From Salvator merianae (lineage: Eukaryota; Chordata; Lepidosauria; Squamata; Teiidae), in NCBI GenBank assembly GCA_003586115.2, contig QVOM02000102.1, forward strand, positions 1,967,607 through 2,031,606: a DNA stretch of 64,000 nt, read 5' to 3'. The notes below the pieces were generated by a model that saw only the letters and a list, made by a program, of their open reading frames with translations, did no database searches and was not told where the DNA came from. Shown here one piece after another: positions 11,428 to 24,475 of the stretch (positions within the stretch are counted from its first letter, which is position 1; every line of letters begins with the position of its first letter). The translations under genes were made by a program, and so were the position numbers.

Positions 11428-11821
11428 AGGCCTGTTCGCACTGACATGCTAGTGAGTATTTGCACACTCACTAGCACAGTACGTCCACACTCTGTGGTCC
11501 AGGAGCATCTGCAGCTAAATTGCTGTCCACAGTTTGACTGGGAGCAGCTGGACTGCTCCTGGTCAGCAGCATTCACAGCTACTTCCAGGTGTGAATTGCA
11601 GTTGCATAGTTGTGCACCATGTCCCCAGTCACCATGGCAGTGGCCAGATATTTCCACAGCCACTGTCATGGTGGTCAGGCTGGCATCTGTACTGCAAGTG
11701 CTGGAAGTCCAGTATGGGGCTGTTCCAGCCCTCACAGTGTGGATGGCCACCACACTGCTAGGTCTGTTTCAGCTAAGAATGGTAGAATTACCATTCTAAG
11801 AGGTAAAGTGTGAACAGGCCT
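11428..11821 (+). mobile_element. GGCC-ended foldback MITE, copy 3
   Basis: About 394 bp, the cleanest member of the family. Ends are AGGCCTGTTCGCACT and AAAGTGTGAACAGGCCT. Flanks cca and caa are one mismatch from a 3-bp duplication. Left subterminal hairpin: perfect 10-bp arms at 11448-11457 and 11466-11475 (gctagtgagt/actcactagc). Right subterminal hairpin: 11776-11797, agaatggtag then aattaccattct. The middle has the ctgggagcagctgg block. A 244-codon minus-strand frame across it is a by-product of the repeat. Confidence 0.75.
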
Positions 11822-14327
11822 CAAAACAAGGTTGTCTGTACTTGGACAGCCTGTTTTGGCATAGTTCCCATTACTCCCCACACCACTCTGAAGCTTTCAT
11901 GAGCTTTGGAACCTGCTGTGTGGGGTCCAATGGCCAGGAATAAAAGTTCTTGTTCTTGGAACCCCAGATGGACACATTGCTTTAGCAGTTTGGTGTGCTG
12001 CAGAAATAGATCTCCCTGCTAAACCAGAACAGGAAGGTGTACACTCTCCCATATGCCTCTCTATTTCATTCCAGGTGCCCCTGGACTAATGGTATCCTGA
12101 TCTAAGTGGATCTAGGAGTGCAGAATGAGAGACCCAGGAGGAGTCTAAGCCTCGTGTTGGACTGCTGTACCGTCCAAAGCAGAAAGGCCCTAGGTTTCTC
12201 TGATCCTATTTCTGTGGCATGAGGGTAATTTAAGAATGCATCCACATCCTCATGAGGGGGCAGGGACAAGCAATTCCCTCCACCCTCAGCATGCTATCAT
12301 GGTGCCATAAAGGCAATGTGAAGATCTTACCTAAGAGGGGGAAGAGTTTTTAGATAATGTTACTTAAAGAGTTCAGGTAAAGATCTCAAAACAGAAGGCA
12401 ATGCTCATTTCCAGATGTTAGAAACGTCAGCAGCAATACTGAAAATAATTGTTTGCCCAGTCTAGTTTCCTTCTTTCCCATGGAATCAATCATAGGTAAG
12501 CCATGGGGCATCCTATGTGGGTCTGGATGTTAAAGTTGTGGTTGCATCCAGATAGGGTCAAAACTCCATAAACATTTTGGAATAGTATTTGATTTGCCAA
12601 ATGTGATCACAGTACTCCCGAAACAGTCCGGAATACAATCCAATATCCAAAGTTTAAGGTATTTTGTTGCTATGCAACATGCTTAAACAAAGAATATTGA
12701 CCTAATGCCAGGGCAAAGTGAAATAATCCTGGGAGTGCTTTGTTTTGGAATATCCAAAAATAGCAGAATAGGTAAGCAATGTCAGAAGGCAGCCTGTATC
12801 TCTGTTTACTGTAGGTGACATGTACAGGGACCTTCTTGGGCACCTGTCTTCATTTTCAGTAGCAGAAGTTGCCCCTCAGAGAGTGCAAAGCCTGTCCAAG
12901 GTTCCTATTAGTGACAGTGGAAAGTAGCACTCAGAAAGTCATTGCTTCATCTGCAGTATTTTTGTATGTTGTCATGCACCGGAAGTGGAAACATGGTATG
13001 GCAGGAAGGGCGATTATGCAGAGGTGTCCACTCTTCAGAATCTCCCACAGCATGCTTGTTGGAAACATGGCTGAAGTGTGTTTCATACTAAGATCTACTG
13101 CCCTCTAGAAATGTGTGCTTTCCTTTTAAACAAACGAGCAAATAAACATTCAAGGTTGGATCCTGAGCTTCTCTATTTTTTTTCTGAAAGCAAAAAGATC
13201 TCACCATAAACTGCTGCCACTTCAATAAATAGGAATGGGTAGAAAGTAACAGTAACCAGCAGTGTCAAACTTACTTTGGGGAAAATGTCATATATTTTAA
13301 TTCATACAAATAATAACAATAATAATTTGAGAGATTGAGCATGCAGTGATTAAAGATATGAGAACCTATTGTCATCTAGGCAAAGAAGTAAGGGGGAGAC
13401 CCATTCATGGTAGTAGTGCTATTATAGCCTTGCAAATCTTCACTTATGAAAAGAAGACAAACAACTTTATTGCATATGATGAAGTTTTATAAAATATTGA
13501 GTGGGATTATGTGTTCTTTGGAAGCAATATTATTTTAATCTGTCATTAGGGATTTTATCTCTACTTATATGAGAAGATCAATCAAATAATATGATTGACT
13601 GACAATTGGAAAAAGTGCTCATTATCAATGGGTTTTTTTTTCCTTTTAAAATTTTTGAAGAGATTACTCCTAGATTGTTTTATTATTATACCAGAGCTAC
13701 ACAGAAGATAAGCACGGAAGGGCTGCCCCACAACAATGTGCTAATGTGACATTTCATCAGACAGCAGAAATGAAGCAAGTTTGAGGAGAATATAAAACTG
13801 AATGTTTGAATTATATTAGCAACATCATAGAGATTATTGCATCCAGTTCTAAACACTTTGGTTTAAGAAGGATACAGATGACATTTGCTAGAAGTCCTAC
13901 CGGAGTAAATGGAGAAGAGATCTCCATTGTCCCAATGACTTATCCTTATTTTTGTCTAACTATGTATCTGTCTACCTATCTGCTACACTCACTAGAATTG
14001 CTATTGCTGTCCTAGCGGGAGTGCTTTGTGAGACACAATTTCATTGATTTAGGATCCATCCACACCAATAGTATTAGGAACTCCTACAGCACCCCTGAGT
14101 CCCAACAGGCAAATGTTCCCTTTCCCATTCTCATCAGGCCTCCTAAATGCAAAATCTACTCTCAGAGGGAACCTTTGTGCTAAACATTGGAAAGCACTCT
14201 GAGGACAGATGTCACCCTTATTTGTACTGCCCATATCATATAGGGTGACAGAGGTGGTGGGGGTTATTTATTGGGGATGAGTTCCACCTGACACAATTTA
14301 GCACCAGGCCAAAAAAGGGTGACTTGG
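11822..14327. other. Unassigned non-coding stretch
   Basis: About 2.5 kb without a recognisable gene. Small words reminiscent of the type 2 foldback family occur near 11.88-12.0 kb. Around 12.53-12.79 kb there is sequence containing gttgcatccagat, similar to the ends of the small palindromic element at 18.99 kb. Neither is strong enough to annotate separately. Confidence 0.4.
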
Positions 14328-14334
14328 TCTATTT

Positions 14335-14630
14335 GGGAGGCACGGTGGCGCAGAAGGCTAAGGCACTGATCTTTCAATAGGAGGATCGGAGTTCTAGGTC
14401 CCTGTCTGCCGTGTAGAGGGGATGAGTGCCCTTTACTGGCCTCTAGCTCCAGCCAACCTAGCTGTTCGAAAGCAAGTAATTGCAAGTAGATAAATAGGGA
14501 GCATCACATTGTGTGTTGCGGAAGATAGATAGATGTAAGCCTTCGGGCGAAAAATAACCTTGTAAGTTGCTTTGAGTCAGCTTCGGCCAAGAAAAGCAGG
14601 TTATAAAAACTAAGTTCTTCTTCTTCTTCT
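14335..14630 (+). mobile_element. tRNA-derived SINE with 7-bp target-site duplication
   Basis: The 5' part has a Pol III A-box-like tggcgcagaagg (14346-14357) and a degraded B-box near 14390-14401 (agttctaggtcc). The middle, ccaacctagctgttcgaaag then gcaagtagataaatagg, is the body typical of tRNA SINEs widespread in squamates (recalled family knowledge). The 3' part ttgtaagttgctttgagtc resembles a LINE-like tail, followed by a (TTC)n end. The 7-bp sequence tctattt flanks it at 14328-14334 and 14631-14637, as expected for LINE-mediated retroposition. It is a repeat, not a functional tRNA gene. Confidence 0.85.
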
Positions 14631-15008
14631 TCTATTTCCAGTCAGGTGCTAAAAAGTACCAAGCAGAAGCCTTGAAGCTGCTAAACTTTTGTGCCACATC
14701 TTTGACATTTCAGAGGCCAGGAGGCTATAAAAATGGCACACCTCTCAAGTTTTAGATGACTCTTTTTCCAGCTCTCTGTGCTGCCTTAGTAACAACCTGG
14801 AAGACCTACTCAAAATCCACTGTAGGGCATTTAGGGAAACTTTGGCAGTGTGCCTACAACCAATGAAGTTTCTACCGAAGATACAACATGTAAAAAGGCT
14901 GTTTCTTGAAGGAAGCTTTTGGGGGTGTTTGTATCTGGTATGAAGTTGATACCTGGCAACAGGTTGAGAACTTTATCTGCTGGTAAGAGTGATAGGTGCT
15001 CATTAAGA

Positions 15009-15684
15009 CTTTGGGTATAAACATAGTAGGGATTTTTAAAACCACCTGAATAAAATGAGTGAATAATTCCTAAGTGCACACAAAAAAGCATTCCAAACAC
15101 ATTTATTCAAATATACAGCTCTAAGCTTACCTGAAATGCAGCCTACACATTTCAACAGGCAACCTACCATGACTGATTGACCACTGAGTAGGAAATCCCC
15201 ACCTCTTTGCTGAAGCAGTTTCCTTCTTAACTGCCATACTTTTTGTTTACAACCAAATCACTCTTAAACAAATTTCATTTTGCTAGAAGAATGAAATTCA
15301 GGTCTCTCTCTCCTTACTCCGCATTATTATATGAAGTCTATTGTGCTTTTTAAGTACACTTCTAAAGAAGGCAAGATAGGAGTAATTATTTTAGTTTCAG
15401 TTTCAGCTTCCTTTGATCTGCTTAATTAGAATTGAGTTCAAAAGGAAACTCTTTCTCGCTTCCGGCAAGAGCTTGCAGCATTCCTGTGGGCCCTATTAGT
15501 TGCCCTACCATAACAGGCAATTCAAGGCTGTGATTGGTGGAGGAGCTCCCTGCTCAGTTTGGCTCAAGAAGTAAAGTGACCTGAGACTTCTTGTCTCCTG
15601 TCTGTTAAAGGGGTAAATAATTACAGGCTTGCCAGTGGGGTAAAGTATATATTTTTATTTCCAGTTTGTCTGAACACACTTTTA
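15009..15684 (+). mobile_element. ~700-bp MITE-like repeat (type 5), copy 2
   Basis: The right end finishes GTCTGAACACACTT, as in the copy at 9.65 kb. The left end is decayed (GGGTATAAACATAGTAGGG). Shared interior: aatgagtgaataattcc, gctgaagcagtttcc, tgctttttaagtacact and ggctgtgattggtgg. About 680 bp and non-coding. Confidence 0.65.
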
Positions 15685-18260
15685 GTTGCTTGCTCTCAAC
15701 CTATTCTTATGCCTTCTTCTAAAAAATGACTCAGACAATTTCTGCATGGGAAAAGGAAGAGCATTACAAACATAATGCTCTCCCCTTCCAAATTATGAGG
15801 AGCAAGTAGCATGCTGTCTGCATGCTGTGTGTAGTGCCCATCTGTCAAAATCACAGCAAGGGAATCCTCAGGTATGATTTTGAGAGGCAAGGGAAACTTA
15901 TTCCACCCACATCAGGATCAGCTGTTATTTTGACAGGGGAAAGAAGGGATTCAGAAGACTCAGAGAAGGATCTGATTTTCATGCTAGGGGAGCTTCAGGG
16001 CTGATGAGGAGGCTAGACAGGAATGATCTTCACCATGCAGACAGCATTGTTTTTGTCTAAGGATAATCCATCCCAATCATGAGATGAATTGTGTGATCTA
16101 GAGCACTTGTTCCACGTCCTTACAGCTAAGTGGAAACAGGTTATCCACCCTTGAACACATTCCAAACTCAGCATTTCTTCTGAGGATCACCACAAATTTG
16201 TTTTCTCTTTGGCAAAGTTCCTATTCAGCTCTTAAGCATTATCCACATTGCCCTTTTCAGGGACACAGTCTAGAGCAGGAGACCAGGAGTTGCTACATGG
16301 TGGCAGAAGTGGTGCACACACACTGTATGATTCATGAAAATGGGGATTGAAGTTGGTGATTTTCTGTCAATCCAGATGAATCCTGGCAGAGTCACTTTTT
16401 AAGTCACTTTCTACCTGCTCTTGTCCATACACGTGGGAAGAGGAAGCAAATGACCTTGTCAAAAAGCTGTAAATACTCTCCAGTGATCATTGAGGTAAGA
16501 GCACTTTCATTAGGGGTTACAATAAAATGGGGACTGGTAGATGGGAAAACATTTGGACAGCTGGAGTAGATAGCTGGGTGTTTGGATGCTATTAGAGATG
16601 TGCAAATTTGATTCAAATTTGAAAGGTTCAAACTCTACTGCTCAGTTTGAATCAGTTTCATCTGAACCAAACCAGCCTCTGTTTGAAAAGGACTAGTTCA
16701 ATTTGAACTGAACCAGGGTTGCTTGTAGAACAGAACAGTTAGTTCAAACCATTTGAGTTTGACCACATCTTGCCCTTTAAATATGTATTTTTTCAATGTA
16801 TATCAATTTTTTGTTTTGTTTTAATTTTAACCTCAAACTGTTTGGAAATTGTGAATTATTCGACTCTGGTTCTAGGTGCTGTTGTCCCTTGTAACATGGG
16901 GGTGCATCAAACCCCTATGTGCATGGTTCCTTAAGGTCACTAATCTTTAAGTTGTACCTATTCATAATTTACATAACAAAACTGCATTTGTTCTGACTGT
17001 GCGTATCATGGTTCTGGATTTTTCTTAGTAGCTTGCTACTAAATTATCTCTTAGTTTTAAGGAAGTCACTTTTTCTCATTCTCAAGATTAGAAAGAAATG
17101 TAGCCATAAACATTTACCAGGCTGCTGTGAAACTTAATTAAGTGGTGTTTTCTGTAGAGCCTTGAAACTTTAATGCATGATCTAACTGCCAAATACCATT
17201 ATTATTGTGCCAATAACAATAGCATCCATCACCCAATGGTTTAATTTATATAACTAGAAATATCAAGAGATAAAGGCTTCCAGAAGCTTCAAAAGAAGGA
17301 GCCACCAAAGTGAATTCTGAAGCAAAAGACTGCTTGGCAGTATCCTTGAAGAATTTACCAAAGGATTCCATCACAAATGGCCTCACGTAGGCTATTCATT
17401 AGAGTTTCTCTTGAACAGACAGGACATCTTTTGAAAGTTCCTGTGTAAAATAAAGCTAAAGGCGTTTTTCTATACAAAGGACACACAAAAGCTTTTCATC
17501 TTACTGCCATTCATACTTTGATCCTCTTGTGTGGGCATCCAGTGGTTTACCTTGCCTTTTTTCATGGATCTTGTATGTAATTATTTCCCTTTTTCATACA
17601 GCAACCTCTTATGGAATTGTTCAGTTAAAATGATATATATGTGTTGACAGTTGTAAAAGGTGAAGAAATAAATATGTTAGGATGAATAATAAGTGCAAGA
17701 ATACTCAGATATTTCTGGGACAGGGGTAGGAAGCTTTCATAGCTCATGGTCATAGGATGCTTGTTTTCCTTTGTGTCATCTATCTGCTCTTTTGAAACCA
17801 ATTCATGTTTTTTTAATATCTCCTACTCACCACTAAACCCAGCCAGGAGTGTGCAGTTTGGAAATGAAGAGAAATAAAACATTTATAGACTTATTTGGGA
17901 ACTCCTGATACACTCTTGCAATTAATGTGTCTCACAGCTATAAGTTCTTAAACATCATTTGTTCATTTTTAAAGAACATTTACTTGTGTTTAAAGAACAT
18001 GTGCTCATTTGCAGATTTTCTCATGTCAAGATTATTCAAGTTTTACAGAAGATAAACATTTTCCTATCACAAATATATTTTGCATATAAAAAGCATATTT
18101 TGGGTGGACTTCCTACTGAAAGTGTATTGCAAAATCTATCTCGGTGTGCATTCTAATCTGAAAGCAAATTTAGAAGCAATGGACTGAGCTGGGTACACTA
18201 TGAAAAGTATAATCAGTAAATTACTTTTCCTTCTAAAATATAAATTCAGTACATAAAAAT

Positions 18261-18268
<8 letters not shown>
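15685..18268. other. Unassigned stretch; possible half hAT MITE at 16588
   Basis: Mostly featureless AT-rich DNA. At 16590 the words tagagatgtgcaaatttg and gattcaaatttg resemble a decayed left terminus of the TAGGGATGTGCAC family with CpGs lost, and tttgaa/ttcaaa words continue to about 16790. No matching right end was found, so it stays a possibility only. Confidence 0.35.

Positions 18269-18297
<29 letters not shown>
18269..18297. repeat. (CA)n microsatellite
   Basis: About 14 AC dinucleotides uninterrupted, preceded by acacat. A simple repeat, probably polymorphic in length. Confidence 0.95.
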
Positions 18298-18300
<3 letters not shown>

Positions 18301-18988
18301 TTATATTTAAAAGATTGAACAAGAGCAAGAAGAAAATCTTCCTTATCTGGAACTAAAAAGATATTAGTGACAGTGTTAAGGGAAACTGTATTCAAAATCT
18401 GGATAACAGAAAGTCTTATAACAGATCTGATCTCTGGGCATTGTCTTAGTTGTTGGGCTAATAGACATGGGTGATACTGATCCTTCAATTTTCACAGTCC
18501 TCAACCATTCAAGAAATTGCAGGTTGAAATCAGCACTGCTTTTAGTTTGGGCTAGAAAAGGACCCACAGTCGATGCTACAGTTTTAAGTCAATGGAAATT
18601 TGTTCTACATGGGCAATCAAGTCAAACCTCTACCTGCTGAATTTTTCACTAATCACAGGCAGCATCCATGCACGGAGGGAGGGGGTAGAGCACTTTAAGC
18701 ATTCTGTCTCCCCCTATACTGATTAAGAATAGCACTACATAAGTTGCCTTAATATGATGATATGCTGTCTGTGCACCACCACTGACTTGGAGATACCACA
18801 TTTTTTATCACCTCCCCTCCACCACCACAATCACAGCTACTTAGTTCCTGGCTTTTATCATGACAGATGGAAATAGGAGCAGCCCTCCCCCTTGCCATCG
18901 AAATTAAAGGAAGGGAACCCCTGTCTTTGATTTGGATCACATGTTTTTTTCTTCAGACACTTTGAATTCTAGGGATGCCACTGACCAG

Positions 18989-19097
18989 CTGCATCCAGAT
19001 GTCACTTCCTTATTTTGCTATATTTGGATATTCCAGAATAAGGCAAAGATATTCTGGAGTATCCTGTTACAGTAGAATTAGTGACATCTGGATGCAG
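18989..19097. mobile_element. Small palindromic repeat, 17-bp perfect arms
   Basis: ctgcatccagatgtcac at 18989-19005 is inverted exactly at 19081-19097. The 75-bp interior has further inverted words (tattccagaata, gatattctggagtatcc). The size of about 110 bp and the perfect terminal arms suggest a tiny MITE. No target-site duplication was seen, and a related word occurs near 12.54 kb. Confidence 0.55.
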
Positions 19098-22000
19098 TCT
19101 AACTCTCATTGAACAGTGGCAGTGGCAGCAACAGTGCCACTGCCCCAACGGGAGAGTTGTTTGAAACATTCTGAGAGCTCTTTAAACAGCACTGCTGGCA
19201 AAGCACTATAGCAGCACTTATGCTGACATGGCGGGGGAAGAGAGTGAGGTCCATGTAGATGTATCACCCTCCTTGCATGTTGAATGTTCAATCAACAGGC
19301 AGTGTTGTGCAGATGCTGTGTCCTCCTGGCACATTAAAGTGCTGTAAGGACACCATGCAGATCCTGCCATAATGTCAGAATAGCATGCAACAGGAGTATG
19401 TTATATTGCAAATCAAAGATTACCAGAACATTACTGTCTGTTGTGAGACTATGTAAAATATTGTACCAGGTTCACCAGTTTGTGTTGTGAACTGCTTTAG
19501 ATAGTACTGCAATGATGAATGACTGCAGGTTTCACATTCTCATCCCTTCTCTTAAAGGTGATGGCTGAAGTGCATAAGCCTGGGATACAACAGACCATGC
19601 TGCCAGGTGGGCTTGTAGGAAGGAGGGCAGACAGGCACAGCTAGCAGATAAAGACTCCCTGGATAAGGACTGGGGATGAATGAATGCTTGGCAAGAAAAA
19701 GTCTATTTTCCTTCTGGAAGTAAAACCCACTCCCATGTTCATCAGCTCAGACCTTCAGTGCTGATGTGAATCACCAGATGAGTTCTACCTCAAAGTGGGG
19801 GTGGGGCAATTGGAAGGTCTCTGCAGTGTAAGCCAATCAATTTGATCAAGGCACATCTAAGGAGAAAATCTAATCACTATGAAGAAGTATCAGTTAAGAC
19901 AGTGAGATTAATTAGACTTTCATTGTACCCTCTATTGTGTCACTAAGGTGGTGGAGTTATAGCACAACTGTTTCCTTTGATATCAAGTCTCCTTTGCCAC
20001 CTGTGGGCAGCTGGCCATAACTCAGAGTGCCAGATAAATGTCACCATATCAAAAATCTATTGAGATTTGAGGATTTTTTAAAATTATATTTGTAATTTGC
20101 CAAATCTTACATAGTTTGAATACCTACTACCTGTCACAGTTGAAAATGTGAGAAATCTTTGATTTAAAAAAAAAAAACCTTTTCAAACTCACATTGTCTC
20201 TAAAAAAAACTTGACTCACTAATACCTGTAATCCTACCCTTCCATTTCCCTTTATTGTATGAAAAATGCCTGCTAAAGTTTCACTTGGCAAAGAACCCAA
20301 CCCAGTTGATCATAGAAGCAGATCACTTAGTTTCAACTATTGCTGAAGGAGATGCATTTTTTATGACTTCCTTGCTCTGCTTCCTGCTCCTCTGCATACC
20401 ACTTCTGAATTATCCAGAATCCATTGACTCAATAGATTTCCTTACTTTTTCCTCTTCTGTGCAAAAAAGCTTCAGTGGCTTCTTTTCTCTGTGCATGAAC
20501 AGTGCTAGAAAGGAGGAGCGGATACTTTGCAACAAGATTATTGCATTCATATTTAATTGATGTATTACTATTTTATGTGTTTTTACTTTTGGGCTTTTTA
20601 ACGAAAACTCCTGTTGAAGAATAAAGGCACACGTCTTCCATTCCTACCTGTCCTTAAGCTCAGCTGATCAGATTTGCAACTGCTTTAAAGCCTATATCTT
20701 AAAGATCCTGGGTAAATTATTGAGAGTCCATAGGGTTTGTGCAGAATTCTATAGGAGTATCTGTAATAGTACTGGGTTTATTTATGATGGTCAGATTGTG
20801 AGTTCCCACTAAAATAAAAACTAAAAAAAACCCGCTGAACAGCTTGCCCAGTCTAATCACTGATACCTAAACCACTTCTGCTGCTCTATATAAGGCCCCA
20901 TGGACTGAATGAAATGTGCCTCTACTATGAAGAAGACAATATTTTATTTTTTCTAGCTTAAAATATATTGTGGCAAACTCAATCTTAGGAACTTTAACAA
21001 TATAAGATTTTTTGTTTTGGCTAGATATGGAATTCTGCATTCATCCATTGCTGACTCTAATTAGACCTTGTACTGTTCTGGAAGACAGCAGTAGTCTTGT
21101 TGTGGGAGAAGGGACCATCTTTCTCCTGAACAGACTTAACGGGGGACATTTTGGATTTGAGGTCTGGTGCTGCAACAGTTTCTCTCAGTAGAACCATAGG
21201 GACTATTACCTGTGGCTGATATCCCTGAGTATGAGCAGGACTGGAGCATGGATCAATTAGCATCTACCTGGAACACCTGCCTGGATCATCTACCTAGTCC
21301 TGGTTTAGTGGTAAGTTCTACATGTGCATTGTCAGCCTGGCCACTGCATTGTCATCTTTGAAACTCTGTAACACAGGCCCCTGCCTACTGACTTTCCTTA
21401 CTGATGCTGCTTCACCCTTGCTTTGATGATAGGAATGTAACTGTAAGAAAATAATTGGAACTGGCATTGTCTCAAGGCTATGGAGAGGCCTGGGAAGAAG
21501 GAGGAAATGAAACTGGATGTTGATGTTTAAGTGGGGAGAGGCTGAAGTGTTATGCCTACAAATCAAATAGGCAGGTATACAGGGTCTCTGCTTGGAGCAA
21601 ACATGTACCCAAAACACACTTCCTCTAAGGTGAAGGTAAGAAAAGTATTTTCCAGCAAATAAAGGACACTTGGGGCTCATGTTTCAAGTGAGTGCCAAGG
21701 GAGCCTTGCAATTATGCATCTTTTATACTTTCTACAGATAACATACTTTCTAAACTCTTAACTTCTATTGGCTATTTCTACTTTATGCATCATTGCACAT
21801 TCATTATTATTCATGACCACCTCTTACATTCATTCCTATACTTCACATGTCCATGAACATGAACTGTGATGAAACAAGAGGTGTGTTTTAAGCTTCCTTT
21901 TCTACAACCTTGTGCCTAGTTTTACTTTTCCTAGCATCCTTGTCTTCTGTCCTGGCCTCTTGCCTCCTTCTTCTTTAATTGTTCCTTCTGTCCAGTACTT

Positions 22001-22336
22001 CCTCTATCTCTGCAATGTTCCTGTTTCCTGTTTCTATGCAAGCAGGCAAGCAAGCTATATAACAGAAGCAAATGGCCAAGTTATAAGCTATAACATAAGT
22101 AAAAACTCATAAGGATAAAATAGTGGCTATCTTGGGCATCACAGAAGGATATATGTACCTCCTGGTGCTATTGCCAGCATGATCTTTTATCAATAAACCT
22201 TGACATGCTGCTGCTAAGCAAGTATCCATGTTCTTGAACTGAGGTCTAGGGAAGTGGTCTTGGCAGGCATGCACTGAGGATAGTCAACTTGGCTTGGCCA
22301 GACCAAATCATCCTAGGCCAGGAGCACAGTGGACCA
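19098..22336. other. Unassigned non-coding stretch
   Basis: More than 3 kb without a recognisable gene or repeat. Several frames of 60-120 codons exist, but none shows a known domain or conserved composition. Confidence 0.4.
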
Positions 22337-22416
22337 CTTGGAGCACATTTAGTTGTTTGCATGATAAATGTCCTGACTTGGAGCACACTAGTGGCTGTCT
22401 GCATGATAAATGCTGT
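22337..22416. repeat. Imperfect 40-bp tandem duplication
   Basis: Two units start with cttggagcacac/t at 22337 and 22377 and both end in tgcatgataaatg plus a short tail. About 80% identical by eye. Local duplication, no function visible. Confidence 0.7.
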
Positions 22417-22686
22417 AATGTGGGATAGTTGTGAAGGTGGAGAACATAAGTTGCAGGTTGGGGCATTTTTCAGCATTTTCAGTAGCAGTTGCAGAAGTAG
22501 TCCATCTTCCAGAGGCTCAAGGCAATTTTGGCACCGCTCATCTGCACAGCAGCAGAATATACAGGGACCCAGCCTGGTCTACAGAGGAGATAACTTTAAA
22601 GTGGGCAACATCCACACAGTACATTGAGACCCCACCAGATGTGTTCTTGGACTGCTGACCACCCTTGGAGTGTGAAAGCCATGTCT

Positions 22687-22955
22687 TAAGAACATAAGAA
22701 GAGCCCTGCTGGATCAGGCCACAGCCCATCTAGTCCAGCATCACACATTGATCCACCAATTGGTTCTGGGCATTGTCAAGCAGAATAAAATGGCAAAACC
22801 TTTTTCACCTGCTCTCGACTCCCTGCAAATTACCTTTAGAGGCACCCTGCCTTTATCTCTACCCTTGAAACAGTACATAGGCATTCACTGTAGTAGCCTG
22901 AAGATACACCTGACCTCCATGAATCTGTCCAATCCATTCTTAAAGTCAGTGCCTT
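22687..22955 (-). mobile_element. CR1-like LINE 3' end, fragment 1
   Basis: Plus-strand words aagaacataagaagagccc, ctgctggatcaggcca and cccatctagtccagcat are the antisense 3' end of a CR1-clade LINE. The end is made of ttatgttc-type octamers on the minus strand. The upper part, tgacctccatgaatctgtcc, corresponds in reverse to the ORF2 C-terminus DRFMEV. It is 5'-truncated and about 270 bp. The same family is seen at 24.48 kb. Confidence 0.8.
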
Positions 22956-24475
22956 AATGTCCAGAAATGCTTTAGTGAGAGACCAATTTCAAGTAGTTTC
23001 TTGTGCAGGTCAGGCTGTGTTCCTGTTTCTGCTGCCACTGTGCAGAGTGGTGGCAGCAGAGATTTACAGAAGTACCATCTTGCTTGGTACTGGACTAATG
23101 GGACAAAGTTGACATTTTGTTGGTGTACCACCCTCCCTCCTGTCCAAGAATCTCCTTGAGTGATTTGGTGGATATGGTCTCTGATGTAGTGCTGGTGTTG
23201 TGAGCCATGCACTGGGAGTACTGGATTTAATGGGGAAGAATTTTACCTAGGCACTGGCTCTTAAAATGAGATCGTTGCACCAAGGCTTTAAAAATGATAA
23301 ACTGGCATGGCAACTCCTCAAAAGAACAATTATGAAATAAGAAAAAAATGCCCTCAGACAAGGATCAAATCAAATCAAATCAAATCAGAACACCCAATTT
23401 TATTAAACAGCAAGAAAAGCTCAAAAACTGTGTAAAATATGTATATGACAGCTTTTGCCAATTAACAATGGATTGGAAGAATTATCAAGGCTATAGAGAG
23501 GGAAGGATAGAGGTCTCCCTCCTTGCAGCATTCAGAACATGCAGAAGGGGTCAAATAAGGAAAAAAAATTCCCTAGTAGCATATTCTATGAATGGGGAGG
23601 TTAATCCATGTCTATTTTGACAGGTAAGCACTGAAAGGATGGATAGAAGGTGAAAGAAGGGAAAATCTGCCCTAAATCTGGTCTATTCTAATAAAAGGAT
23701 ACCCTAACTTGGCCAGGAGCAGCCAGTTCTCATCCTCAGAGGTGAAGGGAAGCTTGACAGCATGGATTTTGCAGTCAGTGAGGAAGCTCTGGAGTCCAGG
23801 GCAGTTCTTCAAGCAGAGTGGATGAGTTCCATGACAGCACAACTCTGTAGCAAATAGTAGCAAGTAAAAGGTTCTTTTGGCTCTGTGTCTTAGCCAACAC
23901 ACAGATTGGAGTTCAGGAAGAGTGAAACTACTTTGGGCTGAAGGAACTTGTTGATCAGAGAGGAGAGAAGTGGCTTTGTTTGGCAGTGCAGTAGCAGAGG
24001 CTTCAAATCACAGCAGTGGAGATGGTAGATGATGAGGGGGTGAGGGCTCACACCTTAGCGCTCCTGATGTGCATTTTATGTACATCTGGGCTGGGGGTTG
24101 TCCTTAATTTTGGGTTTTGTTCAAGGGAGGGGACCAAAAAGGCTGTGGTAAAGTCTATGGGTAAGGTCTGGTGGGGAAAATGTGGAGGGGCAGGGCAAGT
24201 CATGTAATGATCATATTTGGAGTTCCTTCTGAGTAGACATGTCGAAGTGGAAGAATACAATCCTACACAGTACTAATGGGCTTAAATGGGTTAGTTTGAA
24301 CAATGACTTGTATCTGACCAGAACGCATTTCAGGCCAATTCTAATGTTGTAAGCTTGCATTCTTAAAAAAGTGCTCTTCATATGTAGATTGAGCTTGACT
24401 CTGGTTTGTCTGGCAAGCCAAATAGCTTAATTACCATTCTCTTAGTTTTTATCCAAAGGACTATCAAATGCCATA
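22956..24475. other. Unassigned stretch with a small (AATCA)n repeat
   Basis: Contains an AAATC-type pentanucleotide run at 23364-23387. The remainder has no recognisable gene; a 76-codon minus-strand frame at 23672-23902 lacks any known motif. Confidence 0.4.

Noticed and set aside
11019..11753. A 244-codon minus-strand open frame, the longest apart from the A tract
   Set aside because: About half lies across the GGCC-ended MITE; its content matches no domain, and related MITE copies are not open in this frame.
14335..14410. A possible tRNA gene
   Set aside because: A-box and B-box-like words are present but the cloverleaf is degenerate and the segment is the head of a SINE with a target-site duplication.
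23364..23387. A short array of direct repeats as CRISPR-like
   Set aside because: It is a contiguous AAATC pentanucleotide run without spacers; no cas-like genes exist and the DNA is vertebrate-type.
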